A stretch of 6,113 nt of DNA from Thermoplasmata archaeon (GCA_003561665.1 PWVY01000174.1:1-6113), one strand, 5' to 3'; shown: positions 1-5,246, counted from the first letter of the stretch. A program made the numbers and translations. The notes: generated from the letters alone by a model not told the origin.

Positions 1-299
1 AGGCCGCGGTAGAGAGCACGAAGCTCGAAGTAGAGCGGGTGGTAGCTCAGTTCCGCAACGCGCTCACGGTCAAGGTAGACGAGCCGTTCGAGTTCATGGA
101 GCGGGTAGCAAAAGAGCACGACCTTACACAAGACCAGTTCAAGGCGTCCCTGGAGGCCCTCATGAACAGTCACGAGCCAAAGGATAACCTCTACGGGATA
201 TCCTGCGCGATCAGCAACGCGGCCAACCTATTCGAGGGGGAGCCGAGTTACGAGCTTCAGCGGGCCGCGGTTGACATCACGGGGCGCACCCACGCCTGA
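1..299 (+). CDS. C-terminal part of a DUF932-like phage/plasmid protein (5' end outside window)
   Basis: The reading frame is open to the left edge (first full codon at position 3) and ends with TGA at 297-299, so this is the last roughly 98 codons of a longer gene. A GTG at 39 is in frame but has no convincing ribosome site and is probably internal. The visible part is helical. Near the end it has an N-L-Y-G-I-x-x-A-I-S-N-A-A motif, followed by a helix and a short I-T-G segment. This resembles the C-terminus of DUF932 (TIGR03299-type) proteins, where a W/YG..NA.T motif precedes a final leucine-rich helix. DUF932 proteins are common in phages and plasmids, and their function is not established. 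The match is from memory of the family pattern only, so the name is tentative; the partial gene itself is well supported by frame and context. Confidence 0.6.
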   Translation, partial: AAVESTKLEVERVVAQFRNALTVKVDEPFEFMERVAKEHDLTQDQFKASLEALMNSHEPKDNLYGISCAISNAANLFEGEPSYELQRAAVDITGRTHA

Positions 300-344
300 A
301 TGGTCATCTTGTCCTAAGAAAACGTCGAAATTGGGGACTTTCGG

Positions 345-374
345 GGGCGGGCTGTGGTTTTCCATGGCCCGCCC
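345..374 (+). other. GC-rich hairpin in the gap after the first gene
   Basis: The arm GGGCGGGC (345-352) is exactly complementary to GCCCGCCC (367-374). The stem continues inward with five more pairs (two of them G-U) to a TTTT loop at 358-361, giving 13 pairs in all. An outer stem, TTTCGGG (339-345) with CCCGAAA (383-389), could form around it, sharing one base. No T-run follows, so it is not a standard intrinsic terminator. It lies between a stop codon at 299 and the ribosome site of the next gene. It could be a weak terminator, an RNA-stabilising or processing element, or a leader control structure. Confidence 0.6.
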
Positions 375-392
375 GTCGGGGGCCCGAAATTG

Positions 393-399
393 AAAGGAG
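393..399 (+). promoter_or_regulatory. Ribosome binding site deciding the 408 start
   Basis: AAAGGAG lies 8 bases before the ATG at 408. It supports that start over the in-frame GTG at 354, which falls inside the hairpin and has no ribosome site. Confidence 0.85.
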
Positions 400-407
400 A
401 GGGTATC

Positions 408-620
408 ATGGGCAATCCTGAAGCATTCGTAGCCAGGCTGTATAAGTTGGATCACTCGCATAGCTTCGGCCTGCGGGATAGCGACCTGTGGGGCCTGGAG
501 TGCGCCCTGACCCATTGCATACAGGACGGCTACTTCAAAGACGAGCAGAACCTAGAGTGGGCCCAGGCGATGCTGGAGTACATAAGGGTGCTACGGCAAG
601 AGGTGGCAGATGAAGAGTGA
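408..620 (+). CDS. Small acidic hypothetical phage protein (70 aa)
   Basis: I do not recognise this protein. It has 70 residues and starts at ATG 408 behind an AAAGGAG site. It is acidic, probably mostly helical, and ends in a charged tail (V-A-D-E-E). A central stretch with L-W-G-L-E-C-A-L-T-H-C has two cysteines seven residues apart (C32 and C37 region), which is too little for a zinc site. No signal peptide or membrane segment is visible. Its last 11 bases overlap the nuclease gene, so the two are probably translationally coupled. Its place just before a nuclease and annealing-protein pair suggests an early accessory protein, but nothing in the sequence shows its role. Confidence 0.75.
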   Translation: MGNPEAFVARLYKLDHSHSFGLRDSDLWGLECALTHCIQDGYFKDEQNLEWAQAMLEYIRVLRQEVADEE

Positions 621-1263
621 TACTCCAAAGACGGCCAGGGCTCATATTCGCTACACAAACGGCATGGGGGCGATCGTGCCCTCAGTCACGAGAGTCATCG
701 GGAACCTCAATAAGCCCCAGTTAGTGCCCTGGGCAAACCGCCTGGGGCTCCAGGGCATAGATTCCAGCAAGTACAGGGATGATAAGGCCAGTGTCGGGCA
801 CCTCGCACACGCGCTCGTACTGGCCGACTTCACAGGTAGCGTGGTCGATACGTCTGAGTACACGGCGGCGCAGATAGCGCAGGCTGAGACGAGCTACCTT
901 CAGTATCTCGAATGGGCCAAAGGTAAGCATCTGGAGACGATCTTCGCGGAGCTACCGCTCGTGAGCGAGACGTGGCAGTACGGGGGTACACCCGACTGGT
1001 ACGGCTACGTGGATGGGGAGTTGTGTGGAGTGGACTACAAGACGGGCGGCATATTCCGTGAGGTGGTGCTCCAGGTATCGGCCTACCGTGAACTGATACG
1101 GGATAACGGCTACGTGGCCCCGAGCAAGTTCATAGTCCTGGGCATCCCTCGCTCCTCGGATGAGATATTCCGAGAGGTGACCATCACGGACTTCACACAG
1201 GGATGGGCCGCGTTCAGCGCGTTGCGGGCCTTGTACGACCCGCTCAAGCAGATCAAGATATGA
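610..1263 (+). CDS. PD-(D/E)XK superfamily nuclease (Cas4/RecB-like phage exonuclease)
   Basis: The 217-residue protein shows the ordered motifs of a Cas4/RecB-type nuclease. G63-H64 with H67 sits in an early helix (motif I). Then comes E114 in A-E-L-P-L, D129 in G-G-T-P-D (motif II), and D142-Y-K144 in V-D-Y-K-T-G (the D/E-x-K signature). Finally Q155-V-S-A-Y159 gives the Q-x-x-x-Y helix (motif IV). The acidic residues would bind the metal and K144 would assist catalysis. I see no four-cysteine iron-sulfur cluster, unlike true Cas4. By family, it would degrade or trim DNA ends in the host cytoplasm. The ATG at 610 follows GAGGTGG (600-606) and overlaps the previous gene by 11 bases. The gene immediately after is a probable annealing protein, matching the common phage exonuclease-plus-annealase pairing. 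The fold call is strong; the exact activity (5' exonuclease or other) is inferred. Confidence 0.88.
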   Translation: MKSDTPKTARAHIRYTNGMGAIVPSVTRVIGNLNKPQLVPWANRLGLQGIDSSKYRDDKASVGHLAHALVLADFTGSVVDTSEYTAAQIAQAETSYLQYLEWAKGKHLETIFAELPLVSETWQYGGTPDWYGYVDGELCGVDYKTGGIFREVVLQVSAYRELIRDNGYVAPSKFIVLGIPRSSDEIFREVTITDFTQGWAAFSALRALYDPLKQIKI

Positions 1264-1276
1264 AAGGAGATAGGAT

Positions 1277-2212
1277 ATGACCACAGATATCATCACTACA
1301 CCATCGGGATACGCGCAGATAGCGCAGAAGGCGGCGGGCCTGAGCCTGCAACCGCGCGAGGTGCTAGAGAACGCGCGGGGTGCGGCCCGACTATTGGGAG
1401 AAGTGCTCCAGCAGAAACCCTACAAGGTCGTCATCAATAAGGAGCAATATCTGGAGTTTGAAGACTGGCAGACGGTCGGCCAGTTCTACGGGTATACGGT
1501 CAAGACGTACAACGCGGTACCCGTCGAGGTATGCGGGGTAGAGGGAGCTAGGGCCGAGGCCGACCTGATCGAGTACCACACGGGCCTGGTGGTCGGCCAT
1601 GCCGAGGCCTACTGTATGCGAGATGAGGAAAAGTGGGGAGTACGACCCAAATACGAGTGGTACACGGACGATCGGGGCAACCGCAATCGCAGGCAGATAG
1701 GCGAGGAGCCCGTACCCTGGTACCAGCTAGCAAGCATGGCCCAAACCCGAGCGGGAGCTAAGGCATTCCGTAACCGCCTGGCATGGGTAGTCGTGCTAGC
1801 GGGCTTCCGCCCGACGCCTATGGAAGAGATGCCCGATAATGGATACTACGGGCACCAGCCATCGCCGCCGCGTAAGTCAGCGGGCCCCGCCAAAGGCAAG
1901 GCCGAAGAGCCCGTGACTGATCTCAAGGCCCTACAGTTCAAGAACGTAGGGGAGTTCTATACGGCCTGCCATAAGCACTTCAAGCTCACCAAGAGCAAGG
2001 TAGATGCCGAGGTTGCCGAGTACGACTTGAGCAAGCCTGACCAGCGGCAGCGGGCCTGGCAGACGATCCTGTCGGTCTACGGGCAGAAGCCGCCCGAGGT
2101 GGACGCAAAACCCGCACCAGAGGGCCCGCAGGAGCCCGAGGGGGCCGAGGCCCCGCCGACGGTCGATCGGGACACTGGGGAGATCACCGACGACGGTGCT
2201 CCCGCGTCCTGA
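1277..2212 (+). CDS. Probable phage single-strand DNA annealing protein (Erf/Rad52-like group), with acidic tail
   Basis: The 311-residue protein has a core at about 48-185: K-P-Y-K-V-V-I-N and E-Q-Y-L-E-F-E-D-W near the start, A-E-A-Y-C-x-x-D-E-E-K-W in the middle, then L-A-S-M-A-Q-T-R-A-x-A-K-A-F-R-N ending in P-T-P-M-E-E-M-P. The Q-T-R-A...A-x-R-N helix resembles the conserved helix of phage ssDNA-annealing proteins in the Erf/Rad52-like group. I remember this pattern from phage replication modules, usually annotated hypothetical or ssDNA-binding. A proline- and lysine-rich linker (186-215), a small helical domain (about 215-270) and an acidic tail containing D-R-D-T-G-E-I follow. Acidic tails and TGEI motifs are common at the ends of phage ssDNA-binding and recombination proteins, where they recruit partners. 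The start follows AGGAG by 7 bases, 13 bases after the nuclease stop. It could instead be a single-strand binding protein; an exact family name would be guesswork. Confidence 0.6.
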   Translation: MTTDIITTPSGYAQIAQKAAGLSLQPREVLENARGAARLLGEVLQQKPYKVVINKEQYLEFEDWQTVGQFYGYTVKTYNAVPVEVCGVEGARAEADLIEYHTGLVVGHAEAYCMRDEEKWGVRPKYEWYTDDRGNRNRRQIGEEPVPWYQLASMAQTRAGAKAFRNRLAWVVVLAGFRPTPMEEMPDNGYYGHQPSPPRKSAGPAKGKAEEPVTDLKALQFKNVGEFYTACHKHFKLTKSKVDAEVAEYDLSKPDQRQRAWQTILSVYGQKPPEVDAKPAPEGPQEPEGAEAPPTVDRDTGEITDDGAPAS

Positions 2213-2217
2213 ATGGC

Positions 2218-2248
2218 ACGAGGGGCGGGGTCTAGCTCCGCCCCTCGT
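2218..2248 (+). other. GC-rich hairpin between recombination and replication genes
   Basis: ACGAGGGGCGG (2218-2228) and CCGCCCCTCGT (2238-2248) are perfect inverted repeats of 11 pairs. Inward G-U and G-C pairs extend the stem to a very small loop around 2232-2234. It begins 6 bases after the stop of the annealing-protein gene and ends 33 bases before the initiator ATG. No T-run follows (ACTCAACTATGA), so it is a terminator-like hairpin without the U-tract. Attenuation, RNA stabilisation or Rho-linked termination are all possible. Confidence 0.7.
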
Positions 2249-2280
2249 ACTCAACTATGACATGAAAGGACACAGGAGTA

Positions 2281-3060
2281 ATGGGCCGTAAGCAGAGCAA
2301 TACCGTCGATTACTTCCCGCACTTCGTGAAGCAGGGCAAGACCCTGTATGTGCTCAAGGGTCGGTATGGCAACAACGGCTACGCGTTTTGGTTCCAGCTA
2401 CTTGAGATGCTATGTGATGAAGAGGGACACACGTACGATTGCCGTAGTGCCGACGCGTGGCAGTACCTACTGGCCCGCACGGGCGTAACCGAGGCCGAGG
2501 GCGAGGATATCCTGGCCCTACTTGCCAGCATGGGGAAGATCGATCCCGCCTTATGGGAGCACCGCGTGATATGGTGCGAGAACCTAGCTCAGAACCTAGA
2601 GCGGGTGTACCAACGGCGGGGCCGACCCTTGCCGCGCCCCACGAAGGCCAGCTACATTTCTGCGCCGAAAACAGGCATTTCCGCGCCAGAAATGGGCATT
2701 TCCGCGCCAGAAATCCGACAAAGTAAAGTAAAGCATAGTAAAGTAAAGGAGAGTAGAGAGGGGATTTCTGCGCCAGAAAACTCTGAGCTACTGACAGCGC
2801 TACTTCAGCTACCAGGGTGGACGGCTACCGACGGCGACGAGACATGGCTATCCGAGTTTATACAGGACTATTCGTTCCTATCGGTGGCTCATGTGAAGTC
2901 ATGCCGTGACTACCATGCCCACAAGCCTAAGCACAATCAGGGGCTATGGAAAACCCGCCTGCGTAACTGGATGATGCGCGAGAAACCGATCGGAGGTAAC
3001 AATGACCGACAGCAGAGACCTAAGACCTCTAGGGCTTTCGCAGACGTCGAAATCGACTGA
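2281..3060 (+). CDS. Phage replication initiator with Lin1244/Lin1753-type (DUF4373) N-terminal domain
   Basis: The 259-residue protein begins with a domain (about 9-100) holding Y-F-P-H-F, L-K-G-R-Y-G-N-N-G-Y-A-F-W-F-Q-L-L-E-M and an E-E-G-H-T-Y segment. This is the recognisable start of the Lin1244/Lin1753 family found in phage replisome organisers, a winged-helix DNA-binding domain. A linker (about 115-165) carries four I-S-A-P repeats and S-K-V-K-H-S-K-V-K. The C-terminal part (about 168-232) ends in W-K-T-R-L-R-N-W, as in DnaD-like replication proteins, and probably contacts the loader or helicase. By family, it binds the phage origin and starts replication. The linker-coding DNA contains palindromic repeats and is a candidate origin. 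AAAGGA (2265-2270) and AGGAG (2274-2278) precede the ATG. The helicase-loader gene starts inside its last 59 bases. The initiator role is well supported; that it binds these particular repeats is inferred. Confidence 0.82.
   Translation: MGRKQSNTVDYFPHFVKQGKTLYVLKGRYGNNGYAFWFQLLEMLCDEEGHTYDCRSADAWQYLLARTGVTEAEGEDILALLASMGKIDPALWEHRVIWCENLAQNLERVYQRRGRPLPRPTKASYISAPKTGISAPEMGISAPEIRQSKVKHSKVKESREGISAPENSELLTALLQLPGWTATDGDETWLSEFIQDYSFLSVAHVKSCRDYHAHKPKHNQGLWKTRLRNWMMREKPIGGNNDRQQRPKTSRAFADVEID
2656..2780 (+). repeat. Four palindromic iteron-like repeats inside the initiator gene
   Basis: Four copies of a 17-base unit, consensus ATTTCYGCGCCAGAAAW, start at 2656, 2677, 2698 and 2764. The first three are spaced exactly 21 bases apart, close to two helical turns; the fourth lies 66 bases after the third. 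Each is an inverted repeat: in copy 4, TTTCTG and CAGAAA flank CGC exactly. Copy 1 is the least conserved (CCGAAAAC at its right side). In protein they read as I-S-A-P repeats, so a purely protein-level cause cannot be excluded. However, the two-fold symmetry is a DNA property and is not needed to encode I-S-A-P. Confidence 0.85.
2656..2780. other. Candidate phage replication origin
   Basis: The iterons flank a purine-rich, low-GC stretch (about 2719-2760, roughly one-third GC by hand count) in otherwise GC-rich DNA. It contains the direct repeat AGTAAAGTAAAG at 2722-2733 and 2737-2748. Repeats for the initiator next to easily melted DNA, all within the initiator's own linker region, match the known plan of the lambda origin in gene O. 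DnaD-like phage initiators often have origins in the same place. The origin assignment is inference from layout. Confidence 0.6.
2992..2997 (+). promoter_or_regulatory. Ribosome binding site deciding the helicase-loader start
   Basis: GGAGGT ends 4 bases before the ATG at 3002. It supports a start within the initiator gene rather than at the next in-frame ATG (3107-3113 region), which would cut off the first cysteine pair of the zinc ribbon. Confidence 0.85.
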
Positions 3061-3841
3061 GCAAATAGAGTGCGAGACGTGCGGGGCCGAGTTCACGGTA
3101 GCGGTGTACACCATGACGGACGGGCGCCTGGTGCATCTATCCCAGTGTGACGTCTGCCGCGCCGCTGCCGAGGCCGTGGAGGATGCGGAGGCCCTCCAAC
3201 AGGAGCTAGACGAGGTGGCACGGTCATGGCGGGAGCGGTGGCTCAGGGACTACGGTGTGCAGGGCATATTCCAGGCTAAGGGCTTCGCGGATTTCGAGGC
3301 CGACAAGCAGCCAAAGGCGTATAAGGCGATGGCTACCTGGAACGGCAAGAGCCATGTGCTGCTATCGCCCCAGGTGTACGGAGTAGGCAAGACCCACCTG
3401 GCATGTGCGCTGGCTAACCGCCTGGTACAGGACATGGAGCCCTGCCGCCTACATTCGGACGGGGTGAGCATCATGCTGAATACGTGCCCCGTCTACTTTG
3501 CGACCGAGAACCATCTACTGTCACAGATCAGGGAGACGTATAAGGACGGTAGCAAGGTCTCGGACGAGAGCATACTTCAGGGGCTAGCACGTCACTCACT
3601 CTTGATTATCGATGACGTGGGCAAGGTGAGGCCCCGTGACTTCAGCTTCCTACAGTCGATCTACTTCAGGGTGATCGACGATCGCTACACCGCCGCCAAG
3701 CCGATCATACTGACTACAAACCTCGACCTGGCGGGCCTGGAGGAGCATATCGGGGAAGCATCATGCGACCGTCTACGCGAGATGGCGGGTAGACGGGGAT
3801 TCATAGTCATGAAAGGCGAGAGCTACCGCCATCAACTATAG
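3002..3841 (+). CDS. DnaC/IstB-type AAA+ helicase loader with N-terminal zinc ribbon
   Basis: The 279-residue protein begins with a likely zinc ribbon, C24-E-T-C27 and C49-D-V-C52. A charged helix (about 55-82) follows, then an AAA+ ATPase. The Walker A loop is S-P-Q-V-Y-G127-V-G129-K130-T131-H-L-A, Walker B is L-L-I-I-D204-D205-V-G, sensor 1 is T-T-N240, and a likely arginine finger is R257 in S-C-D-R-L. This order fits DnaC/DnaI-type loaders that place replicative helicase on the origin, and it lies directly after an initiator gene, as P follows O in lambda. The canonical first glycine of the P-loop (G-x-x-G-x-G-K-T) is glutamine here (Q124). There is an extra segment at about 147-162 between the P-loop helix and the next strand. 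IstB transposition helpers share this ATPase, but no transposase is present. The start overlaps the initiator by 59 bases. Confidence 0.88.
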   Translation: MTDSRDLRPLGLSQTSKSTEQIECETCGAEFTVAVYTMTDGRLVHLSQCDVCRAAAEAVEDAEALQQELDEVARSWRERWLRDYGVQGIFQAKGFADFEADKQPKAYKAMATWNGKSHVLLSPQVYGVGKTHLACALANRLVQDMEPCRLHSDGVSIMLNTCPVYFATENHLLSQIRETYKDGSKVSDESILQGLARHSLLIIDDVGKVRPRDFSFLQSIYFRVIDDRYTAAKPIILTTNLDLAGLEEHIGEASCDRLREMAGRRGFIVMKGESYRHQL

Positions 3842-3860
3842 GAGAAGGAGATACGACACA

Positions 3861-4406
3861 ATGGCAAAATGTCCTACGTCGGTATACGACGAAGAGTGCA
3901 TGGGCCCGCGGTGTAAGTGGTGGGTAGCGGGGTTTGCCGATTGCGCGGTACACTTGATGGCCGTGATCCTACGTCAGGGGTGGCAGCAGCCGTCGAATAC
4001 GAACCTACCGCTGCCCGTGCAGGAGCAAACCAGCAACACCGCTACGGCTCCCGTAAAGCGCCGCAGGGTGTACACCCCGAGGCAATGGTTGTGCGTGAAG
4101 TGTGGTGTGGAGTTCACCTCGTGCGGGACGTACAAGAATAAGGAGCCCAGGTGCGTGGAGTGTACGCGCAAGTTGGCATTAGAGGGTCGGGTAGCTCGGA
4201 ATATCAGGCTCGGCCCCGTCCACTTGCGGCAGGAGCGGCTAGCCAGGGGCTTCCGGATATACGACCTGGCGGCTATGACTGCCCTGTCACCATCTACGGT
4301 GGGGGCTATCGAGACCTACCGTCAGGTGGCTACACCAGACGATAGGAGGGTCATAGCTGCCGCCCTCAATATGACCGTGGAGGCGATATGGCCGAGCGGC
4401 AAGTAG
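3861..4406 (+). CDS. Cys4 module + zinc ribbon + XRE-type helix-turn-helix protein
   Basis: The 181-residue protein appears to have three parts. The first (1-40) is a cysteine module, C4-P-T-S, C13, C18-K-W-W and C28-A. A proline- and threonine-rich linker with K-R-R-R (66-69) follows. The second part is a zinc ribbon, C78-V-K-C81, C88 and C98-V-E-C101. The third is a helix-turn-helix (about 121-178), L-R-Q-E-R-L-A-R-G-F-R-I-Y-D-L-A-x-x-T-A-L-S-P-S-T-V-G-A-I-E and ending near I-A-A-A-L-N-M-T-V-E-A-I-W, the XRE/HTH_3 pattern. It probably binds DNA as a phage regulator, but its target is unknown. AAGGAG (3845-3850) lies 10 bases before the ATG, in the 19-base gap after the loader gene. The next gene starts within its last 19 bases and repeats the cysteine module. 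The HTH call is good; zinc binding and the meaning of the fusion are inferred. Confidence 0.78.
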   Translation: MAKCPTSVYDEECMGPRCKWWVAGFADCAVHLMAVILRQGWQQPSNTNLPLPVQEQTSNTATAPVKRRRVYTPRQWLCVKCGVEFTSCGTYKNKEPRCVECTRKLALEGRVARNIRLGPVHLRQERLARGFRIYDLAAMTALSPSTVGAIETYRQVATPDDRRVIAAALNMTVEAIWPSGK

Positions 4407-4651
4407 ACTGTCCTATGAGCTTCGCGGGGCCCGTCGATAGCTGGTGCGTGAGGGGCGAATGCCGATGGTATATCGGGGGCAACTGTGTCATCCCCGTCAT
4501 CGGCGCCGCCCTGGTAGCGATAGCGAGTCACCTGGCCGCCCAGGGTGCAGGGTGGCTCCCGCTCGGTATAGAAAAGGCGAACGAGCTATTGCAGCGCACC
4601 CTGTATGAGGATATCGACCGTACGGCGGAGGCGTCGGGGGACGGGGAGTAG
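4388..4651 (+). CDS. Small Cys4-module protein, paralogous to the N-terminus of the preceding HTH protein
   Basis: The 87-residue protein carries C8-P-M-S, C20, C25-R-W-Y and C33, followed by a hydrophobic helix (about 34-50) and an acidic C-terminus. The spacing and the C-P-x-S, C-x4-C-(K/R)-W-(W/Y), glycine, cysteine pattern match residues 4-28 of the previous protein, so the two probably share a domain by duplication. Similar small four-cysteine proteins with a C-x-W-W core occur in many phages and Firmicutes in my memory, without a known function. The cysteines may hold zinc. The hydrophobic helix has small residues and charged flanks and need not be a membrane segment. The ATG at 4388 follows GTGGAGG (GGAGG 4379-4383) and overlaps the previous gene by 19 bases. 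The later ATG at 4415 would remove the first cysteine. Confidence 0.75.
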   Translation: MAERQVDCPMSFAGPVDSWCVRGECRWYIGGNCVIPVIGAALVAIASHLAAQGAGWLPLGIEKANELLQRTLYEDIDRTAEASGDGE

Positions 4652-4686
4652 GGCCGCGGCGCGGAGCGGGGGCCGCAGAAATCGCA

Positions 4687-4701
4687 CCAGGGGGCCCCTG
4701 G
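4687..4701. repeat. Palindrome in the GC-rich gap before the HNH gene
   Basis: CCAGGGG and CCCCTGG flank a single G, giving a perfect 15-base inverted repeat. It lies in the 143-base stretch 4652-4794, which is very GC-rich and otherwise holds no gene I can support. The centre is too tight for an ideal RNA hairpin, so a protein-binding site or chance in GC-rich DNA are both possible. Confidence 0.45.
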
Positions 4702-4794
4702 GACGCGCAGGCGCGGACTTTGGAGGTGGGTCAGTGGTTTGGGATGGCCGCGGGATTTCGAGGGCCGATTTCGATGCGGAGGGTGTCACCACGT

Positions 4795-5019
4795 ATGGCA
4801 CGGCAGAAACGCCTGGAGCGGGCCCTGGCAGATCGCCTGGGGGCCCGCTGCCAGGGGTATTGCGAGGATTGCGGCAGGCGCCCCGATTGGCGGGGCCTGT
4901 CTAAGCATGAGAAGCTCAAGCGTAGCCAGGGTGGTGACCCGCTCGATGAGGCTAACTGCATTATGCTGTGCGGCCCCTGCCACTCCCGCCATCACGGTAT
5001 CAGGGAGGTTCTACCATGA
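4795..5019 (+). CDS. Small HNH endonuclease-like protein
   Basis: From the ATG at 4795 the protein has 74 residues with the layout of small phage HNH proteins: a basic start (M-A-R-Q-K-R-L-E), C-E-D-C-G-R-R-P, then L-S-K-H-E-K-L-K-R-S-Q-G-G-D, an N-C-I-M-L-C-G-P-C turn, and C-H-S-R-H-H-G. The two C-x-x-C pairs would bind structural zinc, and the histidines (S-K-H-E and C-H-S-R-H-H) fit the beta-beta-alpha metal site. The known role of the family is DNA nicking or cleavage; phage members serve in packaging, recombination or homing. Here it stands beside RusA, so DNA processing is likely, but its substrate is unknown. The start is uncertain: in-frame candidates are TTG 4720, GTG 4726, ATG 4744 and 4774. 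I chose 4795 because the family usually begins with this basic helix and GGAGGG (4778-4783) precedes it. It overlaps the next gene by ATGA. Confidence 0.82.
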   Translation: MARQKRLERALADRLGARCQGYCEDCGRRPDWRGLSKHEKLKRSQGGDPLDEANCIMLCGPCHSRHHGIREVLP

Positions 5020-5246
5020 GAGAGGGCTATGCCCTGCTAACGTCGCCCGAGGTCTACGGCATGGCCGTAGACAAGATTCGGGCCATCCTGGACGAGTGCA
5101 ACGACCGCTACCGCCTGGACGAGATAGACGGGTGTGATGACTGTGAGCACGAGGCGGACTGTCAGCGGATATACGACGACTTCACGGTCGATGCGGGGAT
5201 CGTGGTAATGCCGAAGTTCATAGCGAGGCGCCGTGAGCGGTCGTAA
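5016..5246 (+). CDS. Small acidic cysteine-rich hypothetical protein (76 aa)
   Basis: I do not recognise this 76-residue protein. An acidic middle holds C28, then C40-D-D-C43-E-H-E-A-D-C49, which could bind zinc or an iron-sulfur cluster. The end is basic (A-R-R-R-E-R-S). No signal peptide or membrane segment is visible. The start at 5016 follows GGAGG (5004-5008) by 7 bases and overlaps the HNH stop as ATGA, so translation is coupled. An upstream in-frame ATG at 4968 lies inside the HNH gene without a ribosome site. The RusA gene begins within its last 14 bases. Its place between HNH and RusA suggests a DNA-metabolism accessory, but this is only context. Confidence 0.75.
   Translation: MREGYALLTSPEVYGMAVDKIRAILDECNDRYRLDEIDGCDDCEHEADCQRIYDDFTVDAGIVVMPKFIARRRERS

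Noticed and set aside
354..407. GTG start at 354 for the small gene ending at 620
   Set aside because: It lies inside the hairpin stem and has no ribosome site, while the ATG at 408 has AAAGGAG at good spacing.
228..515. Minus-strand ORFs, here and elsewhere in the window
   Set aside because: All lie opposite better-supported + strand genes or in gaps, show no recognisable domain, and lack convincing ribosome sites.
2218..2248. Standard Rho-independent terminator
   Set aside because: The stem is strong but no T-run follows; the next bases are ACTCAACTATGA. The same objection applies to 345-374 and 5917-5950, so I list all three as hairpins only.
2656..2784. CRISPR-like array
   Set aside because: The repeats are 17-21 bases, contiguous without unique spacers of regular size, and lie in frame inside a coding gene.
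3002..3841. IstB-type transposition helper of an insertion sequence
   Set aside because: No transposase gene or terminal inverted repeats are present, and the neighbour is a replication initiator, which favours a helicase loader.
4605..4904. Overlapping + strand ORF of 99 codons in the GC-rich gap
   Set aside because: Its product is a low-complexity arginine/glycine-rich sequence typical of a wrong frame in GC-rich DNA, and it conflicts with the HNH gene.
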